A DNA stretch of 64,000 bases from Gemmatimonadota bacterium. Lineage in GTDB: Bacteria > Gemmatimonadota > Gemmatimonadetes > Gemmatimonadales > Gemmatimonadaceae. Positions 35,801-43,892 of this stretch are shown piece after piece. Within the stretch, counting starts at the first letter, position 1. Each line of letters begins with the position of its first letter. The position numbers were made by a program, and so were the translations under genes. Under the pieces are notes generated by a model, which was given only the letters and a program-made list of their open reading frames with translations, did not search any database and had not been told where the DNA came from. The stretch lies in assembly GCA_020161135.1 (NCBI GenBank), contig JAIUOB010000004.1:1-64000 (forward strand), written 5' to 3'.

Positions 35801-36211
35801 ATGACTGAACCTAACCGCCGCGGCACGCGCATCGCCCACATCGGCATTGCCGTGCGCGCCATCGACGAGTTGCTGCCCATCATGCGCGACGTGCTGGGCA
35901 TGCCCGAAGTGCCCTTGGGCGACTCGGACGGCGCCACGATCGTCGGTCTCGCCAGCGGCGAGTCGCTCGTGGAGCTGCTTCAGGCGAACGCCGAGGACAC
36001 CCCGATCGGCAAGTACATCGCCAAGCGCGGGCCCGGCATCCATCACGTCTGCTTCGCCGTCGACGACCTCGACGGCATGCTGCAGCGCTGTCGGGAGGCC
36101 GGACTCCGGCTCATCGACGAGAAACCCCGGCTGGGTGCGGAGGGGAAACGCATCGCGTTCCTCCATCCGACCTCGACCGGGGGTGTCCTCGTCGAGCTGT
36201 CCGAATATTAG
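35801..36211 (+). CDS. mce: Methylmalonyl-CoA epimerase (VOC family)
   Basis: The 136-residue glyoxalase/VOC-fold enzyme interconverts (2R)- and (2S)-methylmalonyl-CoA in propionate metabolism. It has the two beta-alpha-beta-beta-beta modules, with metal ligands in RIAHIGIAV (His), PGIHHVCFAVDDLDGML (His) and the terminal VLVELSEY (Glu). GDSDGATIVGLASGESLVEL also fits the family. The start ATG at 35801 is followed by a short hydrophilic N-terminus. The methylmalonyl-CoA mutase is not in the window. A TAGAATTC motif at about 35759 may be part of the promoter. Confidence 0.88.
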   Translation: MTEPNRRGTRIAHIGIAVRAIDELLPIMRDVLGMPEVPLGDSDGATIVGLASGESLVELLQANAEDTPIGKYIAKRGPGIHHVCFAVDDLDGMLQRCREAGLRLIDEKPRLGAEGKRIAFLHPTSTGGVLVELSEY

Positions 36212-36263
36212 TCGGGATGTAAAGCCCCGGTTCCCGTCGCCGTTCCCGTTCCATTCCCTGCAC

Positions 36264-36307
36264 CGGTCACCGCGCCACCGGCCTGGAGACCACCGGCGCG
36301 GTGACCG
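36264..36307. terminator. Bidirectional hairpin between mce and the lipoprotein gene
   Basis: CGGTCACCGCGCC (36264-36276) and its exact complement (36295-36307) form a 13-bp stem; the 18-base loop also holds a repeated ACCGG. The right arm abuts the minus-strand stop at 36308, so it can terminate both convergent genes. Confidence 0.75.
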
Positions 36308-36817
36308 TCAGCGGCAGAGCTCCTGCAGCGGGCCCACGTCGATGTTCTCCACCACCCAGCGGCCCCCGCGTGAGGCGACCAGCGTGAAGTGGGTGACCTT
36401 GCGCGTGCTGCCCCGCACGATCTCGAGGTACTGCTGCTGACGCCCCTCGGAGCTCAGCCGCGGGCGATCCTCGGTGTAGCGGAAGCTGTCGTGCTGCAGC
36501 AGGCACTGGATGACCACCAGGCGCTTCTCCAGGTCCTCGCGCTTGATCTGCTCGCGCACGAGCCCCTGCGCGTTCCCCCACAGCGTCGACATCGTCTGGA
36601 GGTCCTGGGCGTTCACCGCCTTGAGAAACCCCTCGACAGCCCCGCGAGCCGTGGCTGCCCCGATGGCCCCCGTCACCTCGGCGCCCACCGACGGTCGCGG
36701 TGCGCCGCCGGGGAGCGACGACTCCGTCGACACCACCTGGCGCGAGCACCCGGCCAGCAGCGCCAACGCGCCGCACCATCCCGCCACCCACCTGCGTCCG
36801 TATACACTTCGCCGCAC
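36308..36817 (-). CDS. Small conserved lipoprotein, NTF2-like appearance
   Basis: The 169-residue product starts at a GTG with AAGGAGG five bases upstream, the clearest ribosome-binding site in this part of the window. The signal peptide ends GALALLAGC (Cys about 24). The mature part has an alpha/beta pattern (ARGAVEGFLKAVNAQDLQTM, then VIQCLLQHDSFRYTEDRPRL and VTHFTLVASRGGRWVVENID) like SnoaL/NTF2-fold lipoproteins, which often bind small ligands. No enzyme motif is visible. Divergent from pdxJ. Confidence 0.75.
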   Translation of the reverse strand: MRRSVYGRRWVAGWCGALALLAGCSRQVVSTESSLPGGAPRPSVGAEVTGAIGAATARGAVEGFLKAVNAQDLQTMSTLWGNAQGLVREQIKREDLEKRLVVIQCLLQHDSFRYTEDRPRLSSEGRQQQYLEIVRGSTRKVTHFTLVASRGGRWVVENIDVGPLQELCR

Positions 36818-36886
36818 GACGGCCTCCTTGCCTGTTCGTGACCGTGGTCGCTTCCCTTCACCGTTCGTGAATCGGGTACCCCAGCG

Positions 36887-37645
36887 ATGGCCCTGCGATA
36901 CCAGCGCCTGTACGTCAACATCGATCATGTCGCCACCGTCCGGCAGGCCCGGCGCGGGAGCGAGCCCGATCCGGTGACCGCCGCGCTCCTCTGTGAGCAG
37001 CACGGTGCCGATGGCATCACGGCCCACCTGCGGGAGGACCGGCGCCACATCCAGGACGACGACATCCACCGCCTCGCGGCGCAGGTGACGACGCTCCTGA
37101 ATCTCGAGTGCGCCACTACTGACGACATGCTGACCCTCGCCGAAACACTTCGCCCCGCCCAGGTGACACTGGTGCCGGAGCGACGCGAGGAGATCACGAC
37201 CGAAGGGGGGCTGGACGTGGCCCGCCACGAGGCCATGCTGGGCGCCGCCGTCGCCCGCCTGCGGGCCGCGGGCATTCGCTCCAGCCTCTTCATCGCCCCG
37301 GACCCCGACGCCGTGCGGCGCTCGCACGCCCTCGGCGCCGACGCCATCGAGCTTCACACCGGGCAGTACGCCCACGCCTGCGACGCCACCGGCGTCCTCC
37401 TCGATCCCCGCCCGCTCCAGGCGCTCCGTGACGCCGCCGCCCTCGGCGCGTCGCTCGGCATCGCCGTGCACGCCGGGCACGGGCTGTCGGTGCAGAATGT
37501 CGCACCGGTGGCCGCCATCCCGGACATCGAGGAGCTCAACATCGGGCACGCGATCGTCGGACGCGCCATCTTCGTGGGACTCGCGCACGCGGTGCGCGAG
37601 ATCCGCGCGGCGATGGACGCGGCGCGCACCACCGGCGGGCGCTGA
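36887..37645 (+). CDS. pdxJ: Pyridoxine 5'-phosphate synthase
   Basis: PdxJ condenses 1-deoxy-D-xylulose 5-phosphate with 3-amino-2-oxopropyl phosphate to make pyridoxine 5'-phosphate. The TIM-barrel landmarks are LYVNIDHVATVRQARRG, GITAHLREDRRHIQDDD and ADAIELHTGQYA, plus the phosphate-binding end ELNIGHAIVGRAIFVGL. The length of 252 is typical. It is the first gene of a three-gene run with the Hpt-like protein and ispE; both pathways use DXP. Confidence 0.95.
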   Translation: MALRYQRLYVNIDHVATVRQARRGSEPDPVTAALLCEQHGADGITAHLREDRRHIQDDDIHRLAAQVTTLLNLECATTDDMLTLAETLRPAQVTLVPERREEITTEGGLDVARHEAMLGAAVARLRAAGIRSSLFIAPDPDAVRRSHALGADAIELHTGQYAHACDATGVLLDPRPLQALRDAAALGASLGIAVHAGHGLSVQNVAPVAAIPDIEELNIGHAIVGRAIFVGLAHAVREIRAAMDAARTTGGR

Positions 37646-37696
37646 CGTTCGGAAGCGACCGATGGAGACGGCCGAGCACACACGGAGTCGAGACGC

Positions 37697-38710
37697 ATGA
37701 GTGCACCGCAGGCGCTGATCGAGTTCTTCCGGAAGGAGGCGGCCGAGTATCTCGACCGCCTCGACCAGGTCCTCGCGGGTGGCGACGACAGCGCGCCCGA
37801 CGCGGCCGCGCTTCTCGCGAGCGCCCGCGCGCTGCGTGGCAGCGCGAGCATGACGCGCCTCGAGGGGCTCCCCGACCTTGCGTCGACCGTGGAGCGCATC
37901 GCGATCGGCCTGCGCGACCATGAACTCCGCTGGGATCAGCGGCTGCACTTCGCCGTGCGCGGCGCGCTCGCGGAGCTGCGCGCGCTGGTCGAGCGCACGC
38001 CGCTCTGGGCGGACGGCGACATCCGGCGGAGCCGCACGCAGAGTGTCGCGCTGGCGGCCGTCGCCGCCGGCTACCTCTCCACACGCTCCGCGCCCGATGC
38101 GCCCGCCGGTCAGGTGCTGCCCATCGCGCGCTTCTTCCCCGACGACGGGATGCCGGCCATCCTCGAGCGCAATGCGCAGCCGCCGATGACACTCGCACAG
38201 CGCTTCCGCATCGACATCGCGGCAGCCGCCGACGGCGTCGCGCGCGAAGCCGCCACGCTGGCGACCAGCACCGCCGGCCCCGCGCGACTCGCGGTGGCCG
38301 ACGGGGTGCGCCGCGCCCTGCTCGGACTGGCCGACGTGGGCGACAGCTACGGCGCCGCAAGCATCACCGCGCTCGCGACGCGCATGGCGCGCGCACCGCT
38401 GGCGGCGGCGCAGGAGACGGCGGCGGTGCAGGCCTTCGCCCGCCTGCTCATGGACCGCGAACTCCCCGACGCCCAGCTCGCCGCACAGGTGAAGCAAGCC
38501 GGCGTCGCATGGGCCGGGGCGCCGCCGCCGGAGCCCGCGGTCGTGCCCATCGAGTCCCTGCTCTATCGGGGCAAGAGCGCCATCGCACGGGCGCGCAGCG
38601 TGCGCGACGAACTCACCGTGCACTGGCAGCGCGGCACGCTCGCGCAGCCCGAGGCTCACGCGCTGTTCGAGGAGTTGAGCGACCTGCTCGACCTCGCGGT
38701 GACGACGTGA
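37697..38710 (+). CDS. Degenerate histidine-phosphotransfer (Hpt)-like helical protein
   Basis: The 337-residue all-helical protein opens with IEFFRKEAAEYLDRLDQVLA and ASARALRGSASMTRL, which aligns with the Hpt consensus (R-a-a-H-t-l-K-G-s-a). Here the phosphoacceptor His is Arg44 and the following Lys is Arg47. The rest is Ala/Leu-rich helices without receiver or kinase motif. It is therefore probably a phosphorylation-dead Hpt or a scaffold derived from one, related to CheA P1-type domains. It lies between pdxJ and ispE, and its stop overlaps the ispE GTG start (GTGA). Confidence 0.65.
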   Translation: MSAPQALIEFFRKEAAEYLDRLDQVLAGGDDSAPDAAALLASARALRGSASMTRLEGLPDLASTVERIAIGLRDHELRWDQRLHFAVRGALAELRALVERTPLWADGDIRRSRTQSVALAAVAAGYLSTRSAPDAPAGQVLPIARFFPDDGMPAILERNAQPPMTLAQRFRIDIAAAADGVAREAATLATSTAGPARLAVADGVRRALLGLADVGDSYGAASITALATRMARAPLAAAQETAAVQAFARLLMDRELPDAQLAAQVKQAGVAWAGAPPPEPAVVPIESLLYRGKSAIARARSVRDELTVHWQRGTLAQPEAHALFEELSDLLDLAVTT

Positions 38711-39615
38711 GCGTTGGTGCGGGAGGCGCGGGCGAGGGGAGCGCGCGCGCCCGTGCCCACGCGAAGCTCAACCTGCTGCTGCGCATCCTCGCCCGCGAAG
38801 CGTCGGGGTATCACGGCATCGAGACGCTCTTTCAGCGGCTCGCGCTGCACGACGTGGTGACGCTCGCGCTGCACGACACCGATCGCACGCTCGTGTGTGA
38901 CGGGCCAGCCATGCCTCCGGCCGGCATCGGTGCGCCACACGACAACCTCGCCTGGCGCGCCGCCGAGGCTTACACCCGCGCGGCGGCCTGGGACACCGGT
39001 TGGCACATCACCATCGAGAAGCACATCCCCGTGGGCGGTGGGCTCGGCGGCGGCAGCGCCGACGCCGCCGCCACGCTGCGTCTCCTGGAGCGCGCCTGCC
39101 CGACACCGTTGGGCGAAGCCGCGCTGCTCGAACTGGCCGGGACATTGGGCGCCGATGTGCCCTTCCTCGTGCATCCGGCCCCGCGCGCGTGGGGCTGGTC
39201 GCGCGGTGATCGCCTGCTGCCACTCGACCCGCTCGCACCGATGGCGGTGACACTCGTCGCGTTCGAGACGGGCGTGCACACCGGGCGGGCGTATGGCGCG
39301 TTTGCCGACGCGCGTGACGACGAGGGCGTGCCGCGGGCGCGCGCGTACGACGTCGAGACCTTCACAAGCTGGACGTCGATCGCGGCGCATTCCGCGAATG
39401 ACTTCGAACGCGTCGTGCCCACGCTGCACGACGGCGTCGCGGCGATGCTGCCGGTGCTGCGCGATGCAGCCCGCGCGTTGCGGGCGAAGGGCCACGCCGC
39501 CATCGGTGCCATGAGTGGCAGCGGCGCGACGTGCTTTCTGCTGCGGCCGGTCGGTGTCGCGGTGGAGCTGCCCGTGTGCGCCGGAGCCCGGCTGGTGGAG
39601 ACGGTGACGCTGTAG
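38707..39615 (+). CDS. ispE: 4-diphosphocytidyl-2-C-methyl-D-erythritol kinase
   Basis: IspE is the ATP-dependent kinase of the MEP isoprenoid pathway. The GHMP fold is clear: AHAKLNLLLRILAREASGYH at the N-terminus, the phosphate loop IPVGGGLGGGSADAAATLRL, LGADVPFLV for the catalytic Asp, and the C-terminal glycine motif GAMSGSGATCFLL. The GTG start at 38707 overlaps the upstream stop and gives 302 residues, close to the usual 280-300. Confidence 0.93.
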   Translation: MSVGAGGAGEGSARARAHAKLNLLLRILAREASGYHGIETLFQRLALHDVVTLALHDTDRTLVCDGPAMPPAGIGAPHDNLAWRAAEAYTRAAAWDTGWHITIEKHIPVGGGLGGGSADAAATLRLLERACPTPLGEAALLELAGTLGADVPFLVHPAPRAWGWSRGDRLLPLDPLAPMAVTLVAFETGVHTGRAYGAFADARDDEGVPRARAYDVETFTSWTSIAAHSANDFERVVPTLHDGVAAMLPVLRDAARALRAKGHAAIGAMSGSGATCFLLRPVGVAVELPVCAGARLVETVTL

Positions 39616-39622
39616 CGGCGAC

Positions 39623-39657
39623 GTGGGCCGTGGGCCGTGGGTCGTGGGCCGGGAGTC
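39623..39657 (+). repeat. Heptanucleotide tandem repeat between ispE and the cyanophycinase-like gene
   Basis: GTGGGCC repeats at 39623, 39630 and 39644, with GTGGGTC at 39637 and GGGAGTC at 39651: five seven-base units in strict phase between convergent genes. Only one arm is present. The complement of GTGGGTC (GACCCAC) is the unit type seen in the palindromes at 44813 and 55838. Confidence 0.75.
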
Positions 39658-40552
39658 AGATGGGCGGCAGCGTCGCGATGCTCTTTTCGGGGTCGAAAGT
39701 GCTGCCGGCCGGGAGCAGGTGCATCGTGACGCCGGCCGCGCCGAGGACCTTCTGGCCAGGCGTCGTGCGCATCGCCTGCCGCGCATCGATCACCAGTGCC
39801 GCACTCACGCCGATCACCCGCCAACGCCCACTCGGCTCTACGATGAGCGCGGTCCCCTCGTCGATGCCGACGCCGAGGTGCGGCGTGTCCGCGAGCACGA
39901 GGCTGAGCAGGCGGTTGTGGCGCTTGCGGCGCAGGAAGTGCTGGTCGATGACGGCCGTGGTGATCAGGGCCAGGCCGCTGTCCACCGCCACGCTGCCGCG
40001 CTCGACGCGGGTCCACGCCTCGGTCGTATCGCGCCGCGTGCCCAGTTCGTCGCCGGTGATCATGGGCGTCGACATGATGGCCGCGCCGGCCGACGTGCCA
40101 CCGATGACGGCACCAGCCTCGAAGCGTGCGCGGATGGCGCGCGCCGTGCGGGTGCCCCGCAGCACGGCGAGCAGGCGGTTCTGGTCGCCGCCGCCGAACC
40201 ACACGCCCGTCGCGCCATCCAGCAGGCGCGCCACCGAATCCAGGTCGGCCTGTGCGTGGTCGATCCACACATTGCGGGCGTCCGCGCCCAGCGCGCGCAG
40301 GTCGCGGGCCTTCGCCTCGCCGCTGGTGGCACCGCTCGCGCTCGCCATCGCGAACACCACGATGCGCGCCTTGCCGCGCCCGCCCGCCAGCTCGACGAAC
40401 TCCTGCGCGACCGACGGCGGCGCCGAGCCACCGCCCACGATGAAAAGGGTTCCGCGCGTGCCCTGCGCGGGCGCCGCAGTGGCAAGGAGCAACGGCGCGA
40501 CCAGCGCAGCCGCAGTGGCACGAAGCAGCGAGACGACACGCGAAGCGGGCAT
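39656..40552 (-). CDS. Secreted cyanophycinase-like serine peptidase (S51)
   Basis: The 298-residue product has a signal peptide (ATAAALVAPLLLATAAPAQG) and the S51/cyanophycinase fold. TLFIVGGGSAPPSVAQEF starts the domain; the nucleophile Ser lies in IGGTSAGAAIMS; the Asp/His pair is in VIDQHFLRRKRHNRLL and the acidic residue in GVGIDEGTALIVE, so the active site looks intact. Cyanophycinase releases beta-Asp-Arg from cyanophycin, but exported relatives occur in heterotrophs without cyanophycin synthetase and probably degrade isoaspartyl peptides or scavenged polymer. A TATCTTGG motif lies 23 bases upstream of the start. Confidence 0.85.
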   Translation of the reverse strand: MPASRVVSLLRATAAALVAPLLLATAAPAQGTRGTLFIVGGGSAPPSVAQEFVELAGGRGKARIVVFAMASASGATSGEAKARDLRALGADARNVWIDHAQADLDSVARLLDGATGVWFGGGDQNRLLAVLRGTRTARAIRARFEAGAVIGGTSAGAAIMSTPMITGDELGTRRDTTEAWTRVERGSVAVDSGLALITTAVIDQHFLRRKRHNRLLSLVLADTPHLGVGIDEGTALIVEPSGRWRVIGVSAALVIDARQAMRTTPGQKVLGAAGVTMHLLPAGSTFDPEKSIATLPPI

Positions 40553-40575
40553 CGAAGTCGGGTTGGAGGACTCCC

Positions 40576-40583
40576 CCAAGATA
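40576..40583 (-). promoter_or_regulatory. Possible -7 box of the cyanophycinase-like gene
   Basis: TATCTTGG on the minus strand fits TAnnTTTG with one change and lies 23 bases before the ATG at 40552. Tentative. Confidence 0.3.
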
Positions 40584-40659
40584 CCCCGCGCTCCGATGCC
40601 CGCTCGTCGACTCGCCAGTCTCACCGGGTCATGCCCGGCCAGTCCGCCGGGTCGCCTGC

Positions 40660-41109
40660 CTACCGCGCCTGCACCTCGATCACCCGCCCCTTGGCCTGCG
40701 GGAGCTTGGGCAGCGTGATGGTGAGCACGCCCTTCTCGAACACCGCCTTCACGTGCTCCACGTCCACCGAGCGCGGCAGCGAGAACGAGCGCTGGAACGC
40801 GCCGTAGAACCGCTCGGCGAGGTAGAACGCCTTCGCCGGCGGCGCATCGGTGACTTCCTGCTCCTTCTCACCGGCCACCGTCAGGACGTTGTTCTCGATG
40901 CTGATACGGATGTCCTTCTCGTCGATGCCGGGCAGTTCGGCCGTGAGGATCATCGCGTCGGTGTTCTCCGACACTTCCATGGCCGGCAGCCACGGGCTCT
41001 GCGCCATGGCGGGGGTGAACAGCGGCTCGTTGAAGAGCCGGCGGACCAGCCCACCGAGCGGGTCGTCGGTCGACACTGCGCTGGGCGAACGGCGAATGAG
41101 CGTCGACAT
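40660..41109 (-). CDS. Small heat-shock protein, Hsp20/alpha-crystallin family
   Basis: The 149-residue chaperone holds unfolded proteins without ATP. It has the alpha-crystallin core (WLPAMEVSENTDAMILTAEL to LPKLPQAK) with the conserved PGIDEKDIRISIENNVLTVA and FEKGVLTITLPKL, an Arg-rich beta6 loop (FYLAERFYGAFQRSFSLP) and a C-terminal V-I-E-V that can act as the I-x-I tail. AGGAGG lies five bases before the ATG. It is divergent from the threonine dehydratase-like gene. Confidence 0.92.
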   Translation of the reverse strand: MSTLIRRSPSAVSTDDPLGGLVRRLFNEPLFTPAMAQSPWLPAMEVSENTDAMILTAELPGIDEKDIRISIENNVLTVAGEKEQEVTDAPPAKAFYLAERFYGAFQRSFSLPRSVDVEHVKAVFEKGVLTITLPKLPQAKGRVIEVQAR

Positions 41110-41262
41110 ACCAACCTCCTGCGCCTCTCCGGGCGCGTGTTGCTGGGGTGCCGGTACACTGTCACGCCCCGTGCGCGCGCACCATCGGGGGAAGCTGCGC
41201 ACCCGCGTGCGGGGAAGCCGCACCCGGCCCCAGCCGTGCGGCGCGGCGATTCGGAGATCTGC

Positions 41263-42297
41263 ATGTCGGACGCTTCCGAAGCTCCGTGCGTGGCCGGATC
41301 TTTCGGCATGACCACGACCTTCGCGGTTCCGACGATCGACGACATCCGCGCCGCCGCCGCGCGCATCGCACCGCACGCCGCGGTCACCCCGCTGCTTCAC
41401 TCGCCCGCACTCGACGCCGCCGCCGGTGGCACGGTGCTTCTCAAGGCCGAAGTGCTGCAGCACACCGGCTCGTTCAAGCTGCGCGGGGCACTCAATCGCC
41501 TGCTGCAGATCGAACCGCACGCGCGCGCCGGCGGCGTCGTCGCGTTCAGCTCAGGCAACCATGGCCAGGCGGTCGCCTTCAGCGCGACGCTGCTCGGCAT
41601 GCCCAGCGTCATTGTCATGCCGAAGGACGCGCCCCCCATCAAGATCGAGCGCACGCGCGCGTTTGGCGCGGAGGTCGTGCTGTACGACCGCTACACGGAA
41701 GATCGCGTCGCCATCGGCCGGTCGATCGCGGCCGAACGGGGTGCGACGGTCGTACCGCCCTTCGAGGATCCGTACGTCGTGACCGGCCAGGGGACGCTCG
41801 CGCTGGAAGCACTCACGCAGGCGTCGGCGATGGGGTATGTGCCCGACGCGATGCTGGTCTGCTGCGGCGGCGGCGGCCTGTTGGCCGGCTGTGCGCTCGC
41901 GGCCGAGGCGGTGTCGCCGCGCACCGTGGTGCACTCGTGCGAACCCGAGCTGTTCGACGACACGGCGCGCTCCCTCGAGGCCGGCCATCGCGTGTCCAAC
42001 GATCCGGCGCACCGCTCCATCTGCGACGCCATCGTGACGCCCGAGCCGGGCGAGTTCACCTTCAGCATCAACCAGCCGCGCGTCGGACGCGGTCTGCGTG
42101 TGTCCGACGACGAGGTGCTGCGCGCGATCGCCTTCGCCGTGCGTGAGCTCAAGCTCGTCGTCGAGCCCGGTGGTGCGGCAGCGCTGGCCGCCTTGCTCGC
42201 CGGACGCATCGAGACCGCCGGACGCACGACGCTGGTGGTCACCACCGGCGGCAACATCGACCCCGGAATACTTTCCCGCGCCCTCAGCTTTTCCTGA
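41263..42297 (+). CDS. Threonine dehydratase / serine racemase-like PLP enzyme
   Basis: This fold-type II PLP enzyme has the Schiff-base Lys in LQHTGSFKLRGALNRLL, the substrate loop AFSSGNHGQAVAFSATLLGM and the phosphate-binding loop CCGGGGLLAGCALAAE. It lacks a C-terminal ACT regulatory domain, so it is the catabolic or serine-racemase-like type (threonine to 2-oxobutyrate, or serine deamination/racemisation). ATG 41263 is preferred since GGAG lies six bases upstream; the conserved region starts near the second ATG at 41308. It is 344 residues from 41263. Confidence 0.87.
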   Translation: MSDASEAPCVAGSFGMTTTFAVPTIDDIRAAAARIAPHAAVTPLLHSPALDAAAGGTVLLKAEVLQHTGSFKLRGALNRLLQIEPHARAGGVVAFSSGNHGQAVAFSATLLGMPSVIVMPKDAPPIKIERTRAFGAEVVLYDRYTEDRVAIGRSIAAERGATVVPPFEDPYVVTGQGTLALEALTQASAMGYVPDAMLVCCGGGGLLAGCALAAEAVSPRTVVHSCEPELFDDTARSLEAGHRVSNDPAHRSICDAIVTPEPGEFTFSINQPRVGRGLRVSDDEVLRAIAFAVRELKLVVEPGGAAALAALLAGRIETAGRTTLVVTTGGNIDPGILSRALSFS

Positions 42298-42318
42298 TGC
42301 GGTCGTCGCGCCGAACCG

Positions 42319-42346
42319 ACTCACGACTCAGAACGCAGAACCCACG
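42319..42346 (+). repeat. Four heptanucleotide units upstream of the dienelactone hydrolase gene
   Basis: ACTCACG, ACTCAGA, ACGCAGA and ACCCACG follow one another without gap, fitting AC(B)CA(S)(R). Another ACTCACG lies at 42369. Single arm; located in the 95-base spacer before the start codon at 42393. Confidence 0.65.
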
Positions 42347-42392
42347 GCGCGGCTCCTCATCGCGCACAACTCACGACCGCCGAGCGATCATC

Positions 42393-43250
42393 ATGCGCAC
42401 CAAGACCTCACTCCGCCTCCCCGCCGCCGCCCTCGCCGCTCTCGCCGCCCTCTCGGCCACCGCGCACGCTCAGCAGCCCACCTACGCCACCGGCATGGCC
42501 GCCGCGCACGCGCACGAAACCGCCGCGCCCTCGCCCGGCGCCCGCATCGCCCCGCGCGCGCCGGTCGCGGGCGAGATGGTCACCTACGGCACCGTGAGCG
42601 GCAAGACGCTGCGCGGCTACATCACCCGACCGGCGGGCGCAGCCAAGCCCGGCCCCGCCGTGGTCATGGTGCACGAGTGGTGGGGGATCAACGACAACAT
42701 CAAGGCCATGGCCGATCGCTACGCCGGCGAAGGCTACACGGTGCTCGCGGTCGACCTGTTCGACGGCAAGGTGGCGACCAAGCCCGACGAGGCAATGAAG
42801 CTCTATCAGGCCGGCATGGCGAACATCGCCGCCGGTGAGCAGAACGTGGCCGCGGCGGTGCAGTACCTGCGCAAGAATGGCGCGACGAGTGTCGGCTCAG
42901 TGGGCTACTGCTTCGGCGGCCACTGGAGCCTGCGCACCGGCCTCGCCGGGGGCGCGCAGGTGAACGCCGTCGTCATGTACTACGGCGCACCGATCACCGA
43001 CGCCGCGGGCCTCTCGCGCCTCAAGGCGCCGCTCCTCGGCCTCTTCGGCGGCAAGGACACCGGCATTCCGGTGGACAGCGTGCGCGCGATGGAGGCGACG
43101 CTCAAGAAGGCGGGGCGCGCGGCCAGCATCATCGTGTATCCGAACGCCGGCCACGCCTTTGCGAATCCGACGGGGCAGTCGTACGACAAGGCCACCGCCG
43201 ACGACGCGTTCGCGAAGACCGTGGCGTTCTTCAAGAGCAACCTGAAGTGA
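42393..43250 (+). CDS. Secreted dienelactone hydrolase-family alpha/beta hydrolase
   Basis: The 285-residue product has a signal peptide (LPAAALAALAALSATAHAQQ), then the dienelactone hydrolase fold. The oxyanion region is VVMVHEWWGINDNIKAMADR. The Cys nucleophile is in VGSVGYCFGGHWSLRTG, the Asp in LLGLFGGKDTGIPVDSV and the His in YPNAGHAFANPTG. Characterised enzymes open dienelactone in chlorocatechol degradation; exported versions with a His-rich start (AAAHAHETAAP) are common in Gemmatimonadota and of unknown substrate. Confidence 0.85.
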   Translation: MRTKTSLRLPAAALAALAALSATAHAQQPTYATGMAAAHAHETAAPSPGARIAPRAPVAGEMVTYGTVSGKTLRGYITRPAGAAKPGPAVVMVHEWWGINDNIKAMADRYAGEGYTVLAVDLFDGKVATKPDEAMKLYQAGMANIAAGEQNVAAAVQYLRKNGATSVGSVGYCFGGHWSLRTGLAGGAQVNAVVMYYGAPITDAAGLSRLKAPLLGLFGGKDTGIPVDSVRAMEATLKKAGRAASIIVYPNAGHAFANPTGQSYDKATADDAFAKTVAFFKSNLK

Positions 43251-43254
43251 GCGT

Positions 43255-43284
43255 GTGACCGACGTGCGAGGCGCGGTCGGTCAC
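43255..43284. terminator. Bidirectional hairpin between convergent genes
   Basis: GTGACCGAC (43255-43263) pairs exactly with 43276-43284; the right arm overlaps the minus-strand stop at 43281. Loop of 12 bases. Confidence 0.7.
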
Positions 43285-43892
43285 CCCTTCCGCGTCTCGT
43301 ACTTCCAGTTCTGCGACTTCCCCTCGGCGATCTGCTCGAGGGCCTTGGCCACGCGGCGCTCCCGCGTGGCCTCTTGCTTGGCCTCGGCGATCCACTCGCA
43401 GTACTCGCGCCGGTGCGAAGGTGGCATGGCGTCGAAGCGCGCCTGCACCGCCGGCTCCCGCGCCAGCGCCTGCGCCAACACCGGCGGCACGACGATGGGG
43501 CGGTCCTTCTTCGGCGCCTTCTGCGCGTCGGGCGAGCGCTTCACGCCGGCGTCCTGCAACTGCTTCGCCTTCTTCAGCCAGCCTTTGAGCTTGGTTTTCG
43601 ATGGCAGGTCGGCACGCGACGTGATGCGCCCGAGGTCACCGGCTGCGCCCGTCTTCGCCTCGCCCTCCATGACCTGGTCGTGCAGCCAGAAGCCGAAGGC
43701 ACAGTGGGCCTTGAACGCCGACATGCCGCAGAAGATGCCGTTGTACGAGAAGTGCGGTCGGCTCCACTTCATCTCCTCCTGCACGGCGGGCACGGTCTCA
43801 TGCACCAGCTCCCGCAGATAGGAGAGAATGTCGCGCGCGAAGGGCTGCGCGCTCGCGATGTACGCGTCGACGCGCGGGTCACGCGCGCCCAT
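43281..43892 (-). CDS. DUF1801/YdeI (OmdA)-family protein
   Basis: The 203-residue cytoplasmic protein has an N-terminal DUF1801-like part (VDAYIASAQPFARDILSYLR to ELVHETVPAVQEEMKWSRPH) and a C-terminal OmdA segment ending REYCEWIAEAKQEATRERRV. Such YdeI-type proteins are widespread and poorly characterised. The ATG at 43892 lies inside the end of tesB (14-base overlap), so the two are coupled. The C-terminus resembles the second YdeI-like protein at 50332. Confidence 0.8.
   Translation of the reverse strand: MGARDPRVDAYIASAQPFARDILSYLRELVHETVPAVQEEMKWSRPHFSYNGIFCGMSAFKAHCAFGFWLHDQVMEGEAKTGAAGDLGRITSRADLPSKTKLKGWLKKAKQLQDAGVKRSPDAQKAPKKDRPIVVPPVLAQALAREPAVQARFDAMPPSHRREYCEWIAEAKQEATRERRVAKALEQIAEGKSQNWKYETRKG

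Noticed and set aside
36227..36262. Another heptad tract after mce (GTTCCC words)
   Set aside because: The repeated words are 12 and 6 bases apart, not in a seven-base phase.
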